Part shown: one piece after another, positions 7,755-16,473 of the stretch
How positions within the stretch are numbered: the first letter of the stretch is position 1
Layout: each line of letters begins with the position of its first letter
From: Polaribacter litorisediminis
Lineage (GTDB): Bacteria > Bacteroidota > Bacteroidia > Flavobacteriales > Flavobacteriaceae
Direction: 5' to 3'
DNA: 64,000 nucleotides
Assembly: GCF_019968605.1 (NCBI RefSeq)
Contig: NZ_CP082966.1
Location: forward strand, 3,089,501 to 3,153,500
The notes under the pieces: model-generated
What the model saw: only the letters and a program-made list of their open reading frames with translations
The model's database searches: none
What the model was told of the DNA's origin: nothing
Translations under genes and position numbers: made by a program

Positions 7755-9124
7755 TAATTCTCATTTTTAGTGTTATAATTATACATTTCTATACCATTTT
7801 TCAGCACTACTCCTGTAAATACACCATGCCCTTTAGTGGTCATTCCTCCTAATGGTAGTAATCCTTTCGCAATATCTTTCAATGCTTCTTCAAAAGACTC
7901 CGTAATTATTTTATCATTCAACGCTTCTTTTGATTCTTTTACATACACATCAAAACAAAAACCATTTCCCAATAAATTACTCACCTTTTCACTAAACAAA
8001 GCACCATTAAGAGCACCACCCGTAAAACGGTCTATAGCAACGTGATTAAAAATTTTATTGTTAGCGATTTCTTCATCTGAATAATACCAATCATTTATAA
8101 ATACATTTCCCGCTTGTGGCTCAGTAACGTCTTTACCTGCTTTACCAAATAAAGTTCCAACAGCTCTATTATTAGACCCAATAGCACCATTACCTTCATC
8201 TGCATATTGCTCTTGTTTTTTATTACAATGAAATGCAGTTCTATGAGCTATCGCTCCCTTAATAGAGGAGGCTGGTATTACTGTTTGCTTTTCGAATTCT
8301 TGTGTATTATTTTTATAAACAACAACCTCTTCTTCTAAAGGTTTATTATCGGCATCCTCGTCTCCAAAACCTTCACTAAAAACAAAAAAGGAATCAGGAG
8401 ATAAATTCAGTCTATAATGTGTATATCCAGCAGTTGGACTCTTCTTTTCTTCTAAACCTATTTCTTTAAAAGGTAAACTGACATTAAATGAAGGACTAAA
8501 GTTTACATATGCTTTAAAATCTTCTTCAATTTCTAAGTTATATGTTTTATTAAATAATCCTATTACTTTTAAACTACCATAACCATTTCTGGTTCCTGAG
8601 CCAATTCTAAAGGTTGGACTTTGAACTTTTTCTATTAATGATGCCCAAATTTTATTATCATCTAGAGTGCCTTTTAACTCCATTTCAAACACAAATCGAA
8701 CACCTTTATAAACAACTTCATTGTCAAAAAGTCCATTTGTTTCTGCAACCCCCTTTTCTGTTATCCGAACATGTTGTCGAGATGGTAAATTGTTAAACCT
8801 GGCTGTAACTTTAGGTTCAATATTTTCTAAAATTCCTTCACTAACTTTTGTATCGTTCAACATCATGCATGCAGCACTTAACTTCAATAATGAACCTGCT
8901 CCATCTTTTTTACTTTCAGCATCTCCAAATATTCGTGAACACCAGTCTTCATTGTTGAATGCATGCCTTAAAACACCTGTGAGTGAAGTTCCTAAAATCA
9001 TAGGAAATCCATTGACATCTTTTTGTACAAGCGCATCTTTAAGTAATGAAGATTCTCCTGACCCCACAAACAAAGGGGTTTCCGCTTCTATAATAAATCT
9101 TGCGATATAACGTATCTTTTTCAT
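7754..9124 (-). CDS. Double RAMP (Cas7-Cas7 fusion) protein of type III-D-like complex
   Basis: A 456-aa protein with two RAMP domains in tandem. Domain 1 has ETPLFVGSGESS, GTSLTGVLRHAF and a glycine-rich loop RIGSGTRNGYGSLKV. Domain 2 has IPASSIKGAIAHRTAFH and GGMTTKGHGVFTGV. Asp residues follow the first GSG loop (KDALVQKD), the region where Csm3-type subunits carry the target-RNA-cleaving Asp. Fused Cas7 subunits are typical of III-D relatives. It starts 2 bp after the Csx10-like gene stop and overlaps the next gene by one base. Confidence 0.8.
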   Translation of the reverse strand: MKKIRYIARFIIEAETPLFVGSGESSLLKDALVQKDVNGFPMILGTSLTGVLRHAFNNEDWCSRIFGDAESKKDGAGSLLKLSAACMMLNDTKVSEGILENIEPKVTARFNNLPSRQHVRITEKGVAETNGLFDNEVVYKGVRFVFEMELKGTLDDNKIWASLIEKVQSPTFRIGSGTRNGYGSLKVIGLFNKTYNLEIEEDFKAYVNFSPSFNVSLPFKEIGLEEKKSPTAGYTHYRLNLSPDSFFVFSEGFGDEDADNKPLEEEVVVYKNNTQEFEKQTVIPASSIKGAIAHRTAFHCNKKQEQYADEGNGAIGSNNRAVGTLFGKAGKDVTEPQAGNVFINDWYYSDEEIANNKIFNHVAIDRFTGGALNGALFSEKVSNLLGNGFCFDVYVKESKEALNDKIITESFEEALKDIAKGLLPLGGMTTKGHGVFTGVVLKNGIEMYNYNTKNEN

Positions 9125-9126
9125 AA

Positions 9127-10581
9127 TTAGCTTCTTTTATTTTCTTTTGCCATTTCTGCTGCAAACTTGGCAATAAATACCGTTCCTAAATCTTTATTTT
9201 TATCAAATACGTTTTTGAAATTATTGAGGTTTTTATCCCAATATTTTTCATAAGCTACTCCATGTGTTAAATAACCACTCTCTTTATTAAAAAGTTGGTT
9301 ATTTAAAGCATCCATATCCTTAGCTTTGGTTGCGTATGCACGGATTCCGCCCCATTGGCTTGATGAAATCTTTTTTAAACTTTGTATTTCACGGCTATTT
9401 GAGTAAATCTCATTTTGAATACTTTCAGAAATAGCTAAATCAAACTTTTTCAATGCTTGTTGCTGTTTTAAAAATTTTCCTAAAACTGTTTTAGAATCCT
9501 TTACCAACTCTGAGGAGCTCTTTTCGAGAGCATTATTAGCTTCCTGTTTAAATTCAAAACCCGCCATTGGTTTTTCAACACCCTCCTTTAAAAACTCCGG
9601 ATTATAAAGTATTCTTCCAAAGCCTTCTGCTTGATGCAGCCCTACCTGATTGGATGTATTCTCTAGCACCCTATTCTCCACATAGAAGACTGAACCTTTT
9701 AAAATACAATCACGCTGCGAATTCGTAGTATTTCTTTTAAAATTCCAAGAAGAATACGAATACGTTCTCACCTGACTCTTCTCCCAGTTAATCTTACCAG
9801 AAGATATGCCCAATTGTTCTTCAGTTGGTTCAAATGTAGACTGACCAAATTCATTGTTAAAACAAAGATTACTTTGTGCATACACCAAAACATAGTTTTC
9901 ATTTTTAAATGAAGAAATTGTGGCTGGATTCGCAATTCGTTGGATCTGTACTTGTCCAAATTCGGCATTTTTAGATTTACCCAAGCGTTGAATTCCTGTT
10001 AAACTATCAGAAACCACTTTCATATATTTGTCATCTTTAAAACAAACAGAAAAAATAAATTCTTGACCCTTCCCCAAAGATTCAAAACCAAACATGGCTC
10101 CGTCTTTAGAATTTCTTGTTTTTCTATCTTGAGCAGATTTTATGGCAAAATTCTTTTTAATTGATTTCAAAGTTTTGCCATCAGAAAAGACATAACCAGC
10201 CCTTTGCTGTTTCAATTGCAAGCGAGTTTGATCAGTTTCTCTTAAAGGATGATTATTCTTGTTTAATAAGTGATGTAAGTATACTTTAGATGTATCTGTA
10301 CCTATTTCATTATTTAATTTATCCATAAATAAAGAAGAAGGCATTGCATAACCAATGGATTCGTTACTCGAAATAGTAGCATCTCCAAAGGAAACCAAAC
10401 CAGAATGGAAAACATCAAAAGCTTCTTCTGGTTTGAGTTTACTGTACATTTTCCCGGCAACAATTCCTAAAAAATTACTACCAGGTATATAATCTAACGT
10501 GCTCATATTTCCTTCAGTGGCTAACGAACTGTTCAGTACAACATCCGACAATAAGGTGCATTTATAAAATTCTTCTTTCAT
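9127..10581 (-). CDS. csx10: Csx10-like RAMP (Cas5-type subunit)
   Basis: A 484-aa RAMP. The early segment YKCTLLSDVVLNSS followed by TLDYIPGSNFLGIVAG (about residues 29-44) and the later AEGFGRILYNPEFL (about residues 318-331) match the layout of Csx10, the hallmark subunit of type III-D complexes, thought to hold the 5' handle of crRNA. The C-terminal third is more variable. It lies 3 bp downstream of the single-domain Cas7. Assignment to Csx10 rather than another Cas5/RAMP class is by these motifs and gene order. Confidence 0.65.
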   Translation of the reverse strand: MKEEFYKCTLLSDVVLNSSLATEGNMSTLDYIPGSNFLGIVAGKMYSKLKPEEAFDVFHSGLVSFGDATISSNESIGYAMPSSLFMDKLNNEIGTDTSKVYLHHLLNKNNHPLRETDQTRLQLKQQRAGYVFSDGKTLKSIKKNFAIKSAQDRKTRNSKDGAMFGFESLGKGQEFIFSVCFKDDKYMKVVSDSLTGIQRLGKSKNAEFGQVQIQRIANPATISSFKNENYVLVYAQSNLCFNNEFGQSTFEPTEEQLGISSGKINWEKSQVRTYSYSSWNFKRNTTNSQRDCILKGSVFYVENRVLENTSNQVGLHQAEGFGRILYNPEFLKEGVEKPMAGFEFKQEANNALEKSSSELVKDSKTVLGKFLKQQQALKKFDLAISESIQNEIYSNSREIQSLKKISSSQWGGIRAYATKAKDMDALNNQLFNKESGYLTHGVAYEKYWDKNLNNFKNVFDKNKDLGTVFIAKFAAEMAKENKRS

Positions 10582-10584
10582 AAC

Positions 10585-11157
10585 TTAATTTTTTAATTCA
10601 ATAGTACATCTTCCTAAACCTCTATTTCTATTCGATCCTAAATGGCGTAACATTTTTAATCCCATTTCTAAAGTTGGTACAGCCGCTTTATCCAGACCTG
10701 CCATATAGCCCTCAATAACTAAAGGAATACAAACTTCCATTGTTCTTAATGAAGACTGCTTAGCTACTCCAGCATTATCAATTGATGTGGAAGCTATATT
10801 GCGATACAAAAATTGAGATAATGTGCCCATAGCCTCGTTTCTTTCAGCGGCAGGAAGCTCTGCATTTGAAAAAAACAAACAACCAGGCATTGTTTTCAAA
10901 ACCTTTCCTTCTGTATCTCTAACTTCATAGCCAAAATGCTTATCAATAAAAGATTTAGTAACTACATTAGGTTGAACCTCCATAATATCGATTAAGGCGT
11001 CCTTTAATAAGCCTTTCATGGTTTTTCCAGGCAGGTAAGGCAAATTATTAGCATCTTTAATCACCACTGCATCTGAATCTGCTCCAGAACCTAAACCTGA
11101 CCCTGCGTGCCAATCGCTTAAAAAGGTGATTTTATAATTAATTTTCTCTGTTTCCAT
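10585..11157 (-). CDS. Csm3/Cas7-like RAMP subunit
   Basis: A 190-aa single-domain RAMP: strand ITFLSDWHAGSGLGSGAD, then PYLPGKTMKGLLKDAL (residues about 40-55), ending with the glycine-rich LGSNRNRGLGRCTIEL. Asp residues in GSGADSDAVV sit where Csm3 has its catalytic Asp, so target RNA cleavage is plausible. Its start overlaps the end of cas10 by 20 bp. At 190 aa it is slightly shorter than usual Csm3 proteins. Confidence 0.8.
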   Translation of the reverse strand: METEKINYKITFLSDWHAGSGLGSGADSDAVVIKDANNLPYLPGKTMKGLLKDALIDIMEVQPNVVTKSFIDKHFGYEVRDTEGKVLKTMPGCLFFSNAELPAAERNEAMGTLSQFLYRNIASTSIDNAGVAKQSSLRTMEVCIPLVIEGYMAGLDKAAVPTLEMGLKMLRHLGSNRNRGLGRCTIELKN

Positions 11158-12667
11158 AATTAAAGCTGTGTAAGGTGATTAAATCTAATAATTGTGATTT
11201 GTTATTTTTCTTTGCATTATTTTTTTCATTTTCTAATTGGAGCTCTTTATAAAAATCACTATTGATTTCTTTCATCCGTTCTAACATAAAAAACGCAGTA
11301 GCATCATCTTTATAGTATTCCGAAACAATTTGGCGCAGTTTTCCTACTGCCTTTGATTTATCGGATGCATTAGCTTCTTTAGCAATGATGTCTAGTTTGT
11401 TATTTAATTGATCTAGTTCATTCATTAAATAAGGCCCAGCATAAAAATCTAGGCCACTAGATGTTTTTAAAGTTCTTTCTTTTAATTCTTTTAAATCTGC
11501 TACAAATGAATCTTGAACCTTATAAAAAGCTACCGATGATTTTGGTATGTTACCATATTTATTTTCACAATCGGATGCTTTGACCTTTTTCTTAGCGTCC
11601 CCACAAAGATCTTCTGCTAAATTTAATGCGTAATGCAAAGGATAGGATTCTTTTACATAAGCAATACCCGCACAGGCTGTTATTCCTTTTTCGTAACCAG
11701 CCAAACCTAAGGCTTCAAATTCCTCTCTACTTGTAATCTCAAATGCTCGTAAAAATACTTTTGTAAATTCTAAGGCTAAATCAGCACGTATAATAACCGT
11801 TAAATCATCTCCACCTAAAACAACGGGTCTTATTGGATACCTATAATCTGGTTTATGTTCTTTTGAAATCACATCGCTTGAGATCACATCTCTAAATGCT
11901 TGTTGAACCGCATTTTTAGTAGCAGTTTCAATAGCATTTGAGAAAGCACTAAATTTACTTTCTTTCATTAATAAACCACCTACGTTTTGAATGATAGAAC
12001 CCAAACCATTACCATCTGCATGAATAACAGCAATCCAAGAGTTTTTTCCTGACTTAGTGATATCAGAGATGTCAAATGCTATCTCTCTATTTTTAACATC
12101 TAATCCCGATATTTTTTTAAACAGATTTTCTTTTGATTGATCCTCCCCTTTTTCTTTTTGCGAAGCAATAGCACTCCTTTTCTTCGCTGTAGATTCACAG
12201 ATGACTTCTTTTTTATTATTTCTATCATTTCTTTGGGTATATGCCACACCGCCTGTTCTTCTAGATCTTTCTACACCCATAAACCCCATTTCAATAGGTC
12301 TTTGAGATATATTTCGTTGGGTTTTAAGTTTTTTCTCTAACAAATCAATAGCGCTTGGTAAATCATTTTTTTCTAGATTTACAACAGCTTGACTAACCGT
12401 TACTCCGGGAGCGTGCTCCATTGCTGATTTAGGGAAGTTTCTCACTACTTTCTTACAATCATCCATATTATCAAATACATACTTTACATTTCCTGCGGCT
12501 CCCATGATTAAATTTTCTTTTTTAAAATCTGTTACAGATTTTTCAAATAAAGAAGTGCATAATTGTTCTATCAACTCACTTGCACCAATAATTTCTGCAA
12601 GTTTATTGGTCTTAAAAATAAAACTCTGAATACCTTGAACGGAGGCTCCGTATAAATATTTACTCAT
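11138..12667 (-). CDS. cas10: Cas10, HD-less, GGDD palm domain
   Basis: The large subunit of the type III complex and expected cyclic oligoadenylate synthase. The chosen start (MSKYLYGASVQGIQSFIF) opens directly on the palm-type fold; an upstream ATG at 12709 would add 14 residues overlapping cas6. GGDD is at about residues 285-288 (11803-11814), followed by LTVIIRADLA. There is no N-terminal HD nuclease domain: at 509 aa the protein is much shorter than usual 700-900-aa Cas10 proteins. The C-terminus is helical (D4-like). So it should make the signal but not cut DNA. It is preceded by cas6 with a 13-bp gap. Confidence 0.88.
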   Translation of the reverse strand: MSKYLYGASVQGIQSFIFKTNKLAEIIGASELIEQLCTSLFEKSVTDFKKENLIMGAAGNVKYVFDNMDDCKKVVRNFPKSAMEHAPGVTVSQAVVNLEKNDLPSAIDLLEKKLKTQRNISQRPIEMGFMGVERSRRTGGVAYTQRNDRNNKKEVICESTAKKRSAIASQKEKGEDQSKENLFKKISGLDVKNREIAFDISDITKSGKNSWIAVIHADGNGLGSIIQNVGGLLMKESKFSAFSNAIETATKNAVQQAFRDVISSDVISKEHKPDYRYPIRPVVLGGDDLTVIIRADLALEFTKVFLRAFEITSREEFEALGLAGYEKGITACAGIAYVKESYPLHYALNLAEDLCGDAKKKVKASDCENKYGNIPKSSVAFYKVQDSFVADLKELKERTLKTSSGLDFYAGPYLMNELDQLNNKLDIIAKEANASDKSKAVGKLRQIVSEYYKDDATAFFMLERMKEINSDFYKELQLENEKNNAKKNNKSQLLDLITLHSFNYGNREN

Positions 12668-12680
12668 ATAATAGCATTTT

Positions 12681-13349
12681 TTAATTATAAATAGATTCCA
12701 AGACCCCATACCCTAAACTTGCATTTTTACCGATCCCAATATAATTTGGTAACTTAATGTTACAAGAGAATGTTATATTAAAGGCCATTCTAGGGTTTTG
12801 TTTAATTGTTATTTTTTTTATGTTATTTACTTTATTAATACGTACTTTTATTTGACTAGTTAGCAGCCACCCGATACCTTTTGCAAAGGATAATATATTT
12901 CCAATTATGATTTTTTCGAGAAATTCTAGTTGTTCAATTTCCGATTTTAATGAAAAGTATACTTTATGATTCTTTTGATTTAAAGGCAACCAGTCTATTA
13001 GTGTATAATTAAAACTATCAGTGGTAACATTTAAAGAAGCAGTCGCTAAATTTAATTCATCTACAATTAAATCATATTTACGATTTCCTAGCATTATTCC
13101 TTCCTGATGATTAGAGAAAAAATGAAAACTACTTTCTACCCCTTTATCCAAACATAACAATAATGGTTTCCCATTTTTTCTCTTATATTGAATTAATGGG
13201 TATGCGTATCTAAAACCTTTATCATTATGATTATGAAATAGCTCATGCTCCAATCCTGATGTTTGAATTATGGCTCCCCTAAAATAAGGGATTTCAACAG
13301 AGGATATACTGTTTTCAAAAGTAACAGTCAATATTTTAATCTTTTTCAT
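12681..13349 (-). CDS. cas6: Cas6 crRNA-processing endoribonuclease
   Basis: A 222-aa RAMP-type endoribonuclease. The N-terminus KKIKILTVTFENSISSVEIP leads to YFRGAIIQTSGLEHELFHNH (about residues 22-41). The C-terminus ends GIGKNASLGYGVLES, the glycine-rich loop typical of Cas6. Histidines around residues 34-41 could serve catalysis, but this is not provable. It is the first gene of the CRISPR operon, directly behind a strong -7 box and palindrome. Presence of Cas6 implies precursor crRNA to process, although no array is visible in the window. Confidence 0.8.
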   Translation of the reverse strand: MKKIKILTVTFENSISSVEIPYFRGAIIQTSGLEHELFHNHNDKGFRYAYPLIQYKRKNGKPLLLCLDKGVESSFHFFSNHQEGIMLGNRKYDLIVDELNLATASLNVTTDSFNYTLIDWLPLNQKNHKVYFSLKSEIEQLEFLEKIIIGNILSFAKGIGWLLTSQIKVRINKVNNIKKITIKQNPRMAFNITFSCNIKLPNYIGIGKNASLGYGVLESIYN

Positions 13350-13410
13350 TTATTTTTTTAAAATTATTTTATGTCCACTATAAATTTAAAGTTTATAAAA
13401 AATTACAATG

Positions 13411-13440
13411 CAAATATAAAATTGAATTACGCAACGTAAT
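13411..13440 (-). promoter_or_regulatory. CRISPR operon promoter with palindromic operator
   Basis: On the minus strand TATATTTG (13411-13418) is a perfect Bacteroidota -7 box (TAnnTTTG), about 62 bp before the cas6 ATG. Eight bases upstream is the palindrome ATTACGCAACGTAAT (13426-13440; arms ATTACG/CGTAAT), in the region RNA polymerase must contact. The WYL gene ends at 13453, so an autonomously encoded repressor next to its operator is a natural reading. Confidence 0.65.
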
Positions 13441-13452
13441 CGCACAATTGAT

Positions 13453-14451
13453 TTATGAATACAAGTTTATCATTTTACTTGAATTTTCTTTTAGCTGTTC
13501 TCTTAGTTCTGCTGGCTCTAAAACCTCTACATCTTTACCATAAGACAAAATTTGTTGTATCAATTCAGGATTTATAATAGCCATAAACCAAACTTGATCT
13601 TGTTTATCTTCTTCAAAAAATTCTTCGAAATCTGGAATAAATGGTTTTGTTTTAAAGTAGTTTTGTCTACCGTTATGAAACCGCAAAATAACTTTTTTAA
13701 TTTCTGAATCTTTAGGTCTCACGACTCCTATCATTGTTCTAAAGAAGCTATCCCAATCCACTTCTGAAGTTTTATGAATTTCATCTTCTATAATCGAAAT
13801 TTTAACTAATCTTTCATCTAAGGGCACACTCCATGTTTCATTGTAATTGGTATTATTTAAACCAAAAACAAACCATCTTCTGTTGTACTGCTTCAAAATA
13901 TGAGGGTGAAATTCGAAAGCAGTTGGTATCTCGTCTTGAAAACCTTTATACGTTATGTGCAACACTTGTTTTTTCTTTATGGCAAAGTATAAAGGCTTTA
14001 AATGTTTTATTCCTTTGTATTCTTCATTTTGATCGTAGAATAATATTTTTGAAGTATCTGTTTCCTCATCTTCACCTTCTTGAAATTTTACTAAAGCCTC
14101 TGCAAGTTTATTGTACTTTGGATGGTTCTCGAATCTTTCTAAGAGTTGTTGAGAAGCGTTAATTAAATATTGTTCATACTCTAATAAAGGTTTCTGTGCT
14201 ATTGAAAAATTTGGATTTGTATATCTTAAAATTCGAATATTTGCAGGAAGAGGTGCTCCAAAACCTTTTTCTTTATCTCTAAAGATATTTAAATCAGCTC
14301 TTAACGTTCTTTTTTCAATACCTTCTCCAGGATATAATTCAGCTATTTTATCATTTATATACTGTAATAATTGATTAAAAGTAAATGTTCTATTTCTAAA
14401 ACAGTAATCGAGTAAATTATATCTTACATGTGCATGTTTGCTGTTTGCCAT
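13453..14451 (-). CDS. WYL-domain transcriptional regulator
   Basis: A 332-aa regulator. The N-terminus (ARYN-like start, VRYNLLDYCF, LRADLNIFRD) reads as a winged helix-turn-helix; the middle has a WYL domain with HITYKGFQDE and YNRRWFVFGLNNTNYNETW (about residues 180-230); the C-terminal WCX-type extension ends near ELREQLKENSSK. WYL proteins next to defence loci (BrxR/CapW type) usually repress them until they sense a ligand. It is encoded directly upstream of cas6 on the same strand, with the palindromic promoter in the 103-bp gap, so control of the CRISPR operon is likely. Confidence 0.88.
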   Translation of the reverse strand: MANSKHAHVRYNLLDYCFRNRTFTFNQLLQYINDKIAELYPGEGIEKRTLRADLNIFRDKEKGFGAPLPANIRILRYTNPNFSIAQKPLLEYEQYLINASQQLLERFENHPKYNKLAEALVKFQEGEDEETDTSKILFYDQNEEYKGIKHLKPLYFAIKKKQVLHITYKGFQDEIPTAFEFHPHILKQYNRRWFVFGLNNTNYNETWSVPLDERLVKISIIEDEIHKTSEVDWDSFFRTMIGVVRPKDSEIKKVILRFHNGRQNYFKTKPFIPDFEEFFEEDKQDQVWFMAIINPELIQQILSYGKDVEVLEPAELREQLKENSSKMINLYS

Positions 14452-14723
14452 TTTTCTTTTTCTTCTCTCTTTTTTAATACCTCCTCGATATGAAAAAAAC
14501 TTTCACACCGGGACAAAAACCTTGTCATTGAAGTAATTAAATTTAGTTTTATTTGTGCAATTTTGACCTATAAAAGGTAAAACCTAAAGGTATACATTTT
14601 GCAGAAGTAAAGCAAAAGGAAGCAGAAGAAATAATTTCAGAAATAATAAAACGTTTTTGTTGTTTTTTGATGAAAATCTTTTTACTTAAAAAGCAAACAG
14701 AAAAAATAGTATTAATGTTTTTT
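14452..14723. other. Intergenic stretch upstream of WYL gene with two short inverted repeats
   Basis: No convincing gene. Two neighbouring hairpin-like sequences occur: TGAAAaaaacTTTCA (14491-14505) and GACAAaaaccTTGTC (14512-14526), each with 5-bp arms and a 5-nt spacer, about 40-75 bp before the WYL start. They may be regulator sites or chance. A frame at 14549-14761 is low-complexity and overlaps the zinc-ribbon gene, so it is not called. No CRISPR repeats are present. Confidence 0.4.
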
Positions 14724-15125
14724 TTAATTAGATTTAAAACCAAAAATGGAGCCGTTTTCATTCTTTTTCCTCATTTCGATGAGCTCATCCATTTTAAAAT
14801 TTAGTTGACTAAGTTCAAGTTTTAGTTGACTAATATCTTGTTTTGTGGCCTGTTTATTCTCGAATTTGGTCATTAAATCCGTAATAATGTTAACACCAAA
14901 CATTGCAGCTGCTGCATTTCCAACTCCTGCGAAACTCATTTGTTCAATTTTATTTTTCCCTGTCTTGATGTTGTTTGCTATTGTGATTTCTTCCCCTTTT
15001 GGTTTTTTGCTTTTCAATTGATGTGTGCGGACTCTGCAACTATCACTACAAAACTTTTGCACCCCTCTTCTTTTGGGTACATACTCTTTTCTACAGTATT
15101 GGCATTCATAGGTTCTTGTTTCCAT
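14724..15125 (-). CDS. Zinc-ribbon element protein
   Basis: A 133-aa protein. The N-terminus METRTYECQYCRKEYVPKRR and then KFCSDSCR give a four-cysteine zinc-binding module (CxxC ... CxxxC, within residues 8-31). A basic linker follows, then FAGVGNAAAAMFGVN, which is conserved in the paralogues of the other island, and a C-terminal coiled-coil-like region (QLKLELSQLNFKMDELIEM). It is a likely DNA-binding or regulatory protein of this element family; function is not known. It recurs twice in island 2 next to the same 60-69-aa gene, so it belongs to the mobile chassis rather than the cargo. Confidence 0.8.
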   Translation of the reverse strand: METRTYECQYCRKEYVPKRRGVQKFCSDSCRVRTHQLKSKKPKGEEITIANNIKTGKNKIEQMSFAGVGNAAAAMFGVNIITDLMTKFENKQATKQDISQLKLELSQLNFKMDELIEMRKKNENGSIFGFKSN

Positions 15126-15181
15126 TTTGCGTTAAGTTTACGTACGATTAACGTTTAATCGTGGTTTGTTAAATTTATTTT

Positions 15182-15364
15182 TCACCTTTTGTTAAAAACA
15201 TGATCCAATAAATAGCGAATAGACTCCTCTCTTATAAAAACAGGTTTTCTTGTTTTTGGACTCTTGTCAAGTATTTTGAAATCATTCTTTAGTTTTTCAA
15301 ACAACAACAATTGCTCTTCTTTTGGAAGGGTTTTTGCTACTTGATAAACGGTTTCTGAATTCAT
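15182..15364 (-). CDS. 60-aa helical element protein
   Basis: A 60-aa protein starting MNSETVYQVAKTLPKEEQLLLFEKLKND, with a basic C-terminus. The xLPxEEQxxLxxKLxxD pattern resembles small antitoxin-like or DUF2281-type helical proteins, but no toxin is adjacent. It lies 56 bp upstream of the zinc-ribbon gene in the same orientation and is homologous to the 69-aa gene at 36156-36365 (MNSDVVYQVVKALPIEEQKL). The conserved pairing across islands supports a real gene. Confidence 0.7.
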   Translation of the reverse strand: MNSETVYQVAKTLPKEEQLLLFEKLKNDFKILDKSPKTRKPVFIREESIRYLLDHVFNKR

Positions 15365-15430
15365 TTCTAATCTTTAACTTAGGTGTATTCTAAATTAAGG
15401 ATTAGGCTGCCAAAAGTGACTTATGAATGG

Positions 15431-15476
15431 ACGTCGGAAAGATGTCTTTTTATGTCCGTAAAGACGGTTTTATGTC
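15431..15476. repeat. Helically phased ATGTC repeats
   Basis: ATGTC occurs at 15442, 15452 and 15472, with ACGTC at 15431 and GACGG at 15463: a spacing of about 10 bp, one DNA turn. The same position relative to the tiny gene in island 2 carries similar 10-bp arrays (36434-36463 and 37184-37229). Probably binding sites for an element protein. Confidence 0.5.
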
Positions 15477-15490
15477 TGCAGTGTAATTTT

Positions 15491-16459
15491 CTAGTTTTTG
15501 AGCGTCAGATTTTTAAGTTCTTCTCTGAATTTTTGCACTCTAAAATCGTGTTTTCTGTTATTTTTCTCTGAATAATTTCTAATTTTAGTCATGTTCATTT
15601 CATGCCTGTTATTTACATAATCCATAAACAACTTCTTTGTTCCAGATACTTTCTCAAGATCACGCAAAGACTGATACAAACTTTCTATATGTGATGGTTT
15701 TTCTTCTGTAAAATTATCTATCTTATACTCTACCCACACAAATACATCAAAACTTACAAATAGATTTTGATATACCTGATAGGCATCTTTTAACTTCCCA
15801 AATTTACTGAAGGCCAAATCTTCTATAAATTGGTAGCGGTCATTTAGACTTATCAGGACTTTTAGCTGCTTTTCAAAATATAGCATATGTAAGAATGTTT
15901 CATCTTCTTTGAATTTAGAAGATTTAAAATAGGCTTCATCACCACTTAAATATGGAATTAAATTTTCATAAGTAGCAAGTGTTGAACGGACTCCGTTCCT
16001 CATTCCTTTTAGTTTCAGAAATCTATTGAATTCTTTTGCATTTTCTATGCCATTTTTAGAAATTTCCTTGTTTTGAAAATCTAGTTTTACATTTATAAGA
16101 TCGTAAATTTCTCTAAAAATATCAATGGCTATCAACCTTTGATCTCGGTGCTCCATTCCGAAAATACGATCATTAAACTCTTTAAAAAACACATAGAAAT
16201 AAGTATCAATATCTACTTGATATATCTCTAGTATGTATTCATAAAATTCATCCTTCAACTCTTGATTTGGTTTCTTTTCTATACCTAAATCTGGTAAGTA
16301 CAAAAAGCCTTCCTTGACGTTTAGTTCTGATGATGAAGCAACAGTCATAGAAACATATACCCCAGCTTCCACTAAAATCTCTAGCTGTTTTTCCTTTGGA
16401 ACATCATAAAAATCTGTGTTTTTCTTGATGCAGGACCAATACTTTCTTTTCTTCTCCAT
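15491..16459 (-). CDS. Unknown 322-aa protein downstream of integrase
   Basis: A mostly helical, charged 322-aa protein, unrecognised. Features: MEKKRKYWSCIKKNTDFYD start, an acidic middle (EFYEYILEIYQVDIDTYFYVFF), two cysteine-free halves, and a basic C-terminus (NYSEKNNRKHDFRVQKFREE). No signal peptide or membrane helices. It begins 14 bp after the integrase stop, so the two are co-transcribed. Island 2 lacks a counterpart at this position, so it may be an island 1 directionality or maintenance factor, or cargo. Function unknown. Confidence 0.7.
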   Translation of the reverse strand: MEKKRKYWSCIKKNTDFYDVPKEKQLEILVEAGVYVSMTVASSSELNVKEGFLYLPDLGIEKKPNQELKDEFYEYILEIYQVDIDTYFYVFFKEFNDRIFGMEHRDQRLIAIDIFREIYDLINVKLDFQNKEISKNGIENAKEFNRFLKLKGMRNGVRSTLATYENLIPYLSGDEAYFKSSKFKEDETFLHMLYFEKQLKVLISLNDRYQFIEDLAFSKFGKLKDAYQVYQNLFVSFDVFVWVEYKIDNFTEEKPSHIESLYQSLRDLEKVSGTKKLFMDYVNNRHEMNMTKIRNYSEKNNRKHDFRVQKFREELKNLTLKN

Positions 16460-16473
16460 AGTATCTTATTTTT

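Noticed and set aside
8614..9110. Plus-strand frames antisense to the double-RAMP gene
   Set aside because: They mirror the opposite-strand gene, carry no recognisable protein features and lack promoters; shadows.
14452..14723. Possible CRISPR array or leader near the cas operon
   Set aside because: No repeat recurs with regular spacing here or anywhere in the window; only two short, unrelated inverted repeats are present.
14549..14761. 70-aa minus-strand frame
   Set aside because: Overlaps the end of the zinc-ribbon gene in another frame, low-complexity Phe/Lys composition, no paralogue in island 2.
15182..15364. Toxin-antitoxin pair with the neighbouring zinc-ribbon gene
   Set aside because: The tiny helical protein looks antitoxin-like, but the zinc-ribbon partner shows no toxin motif.
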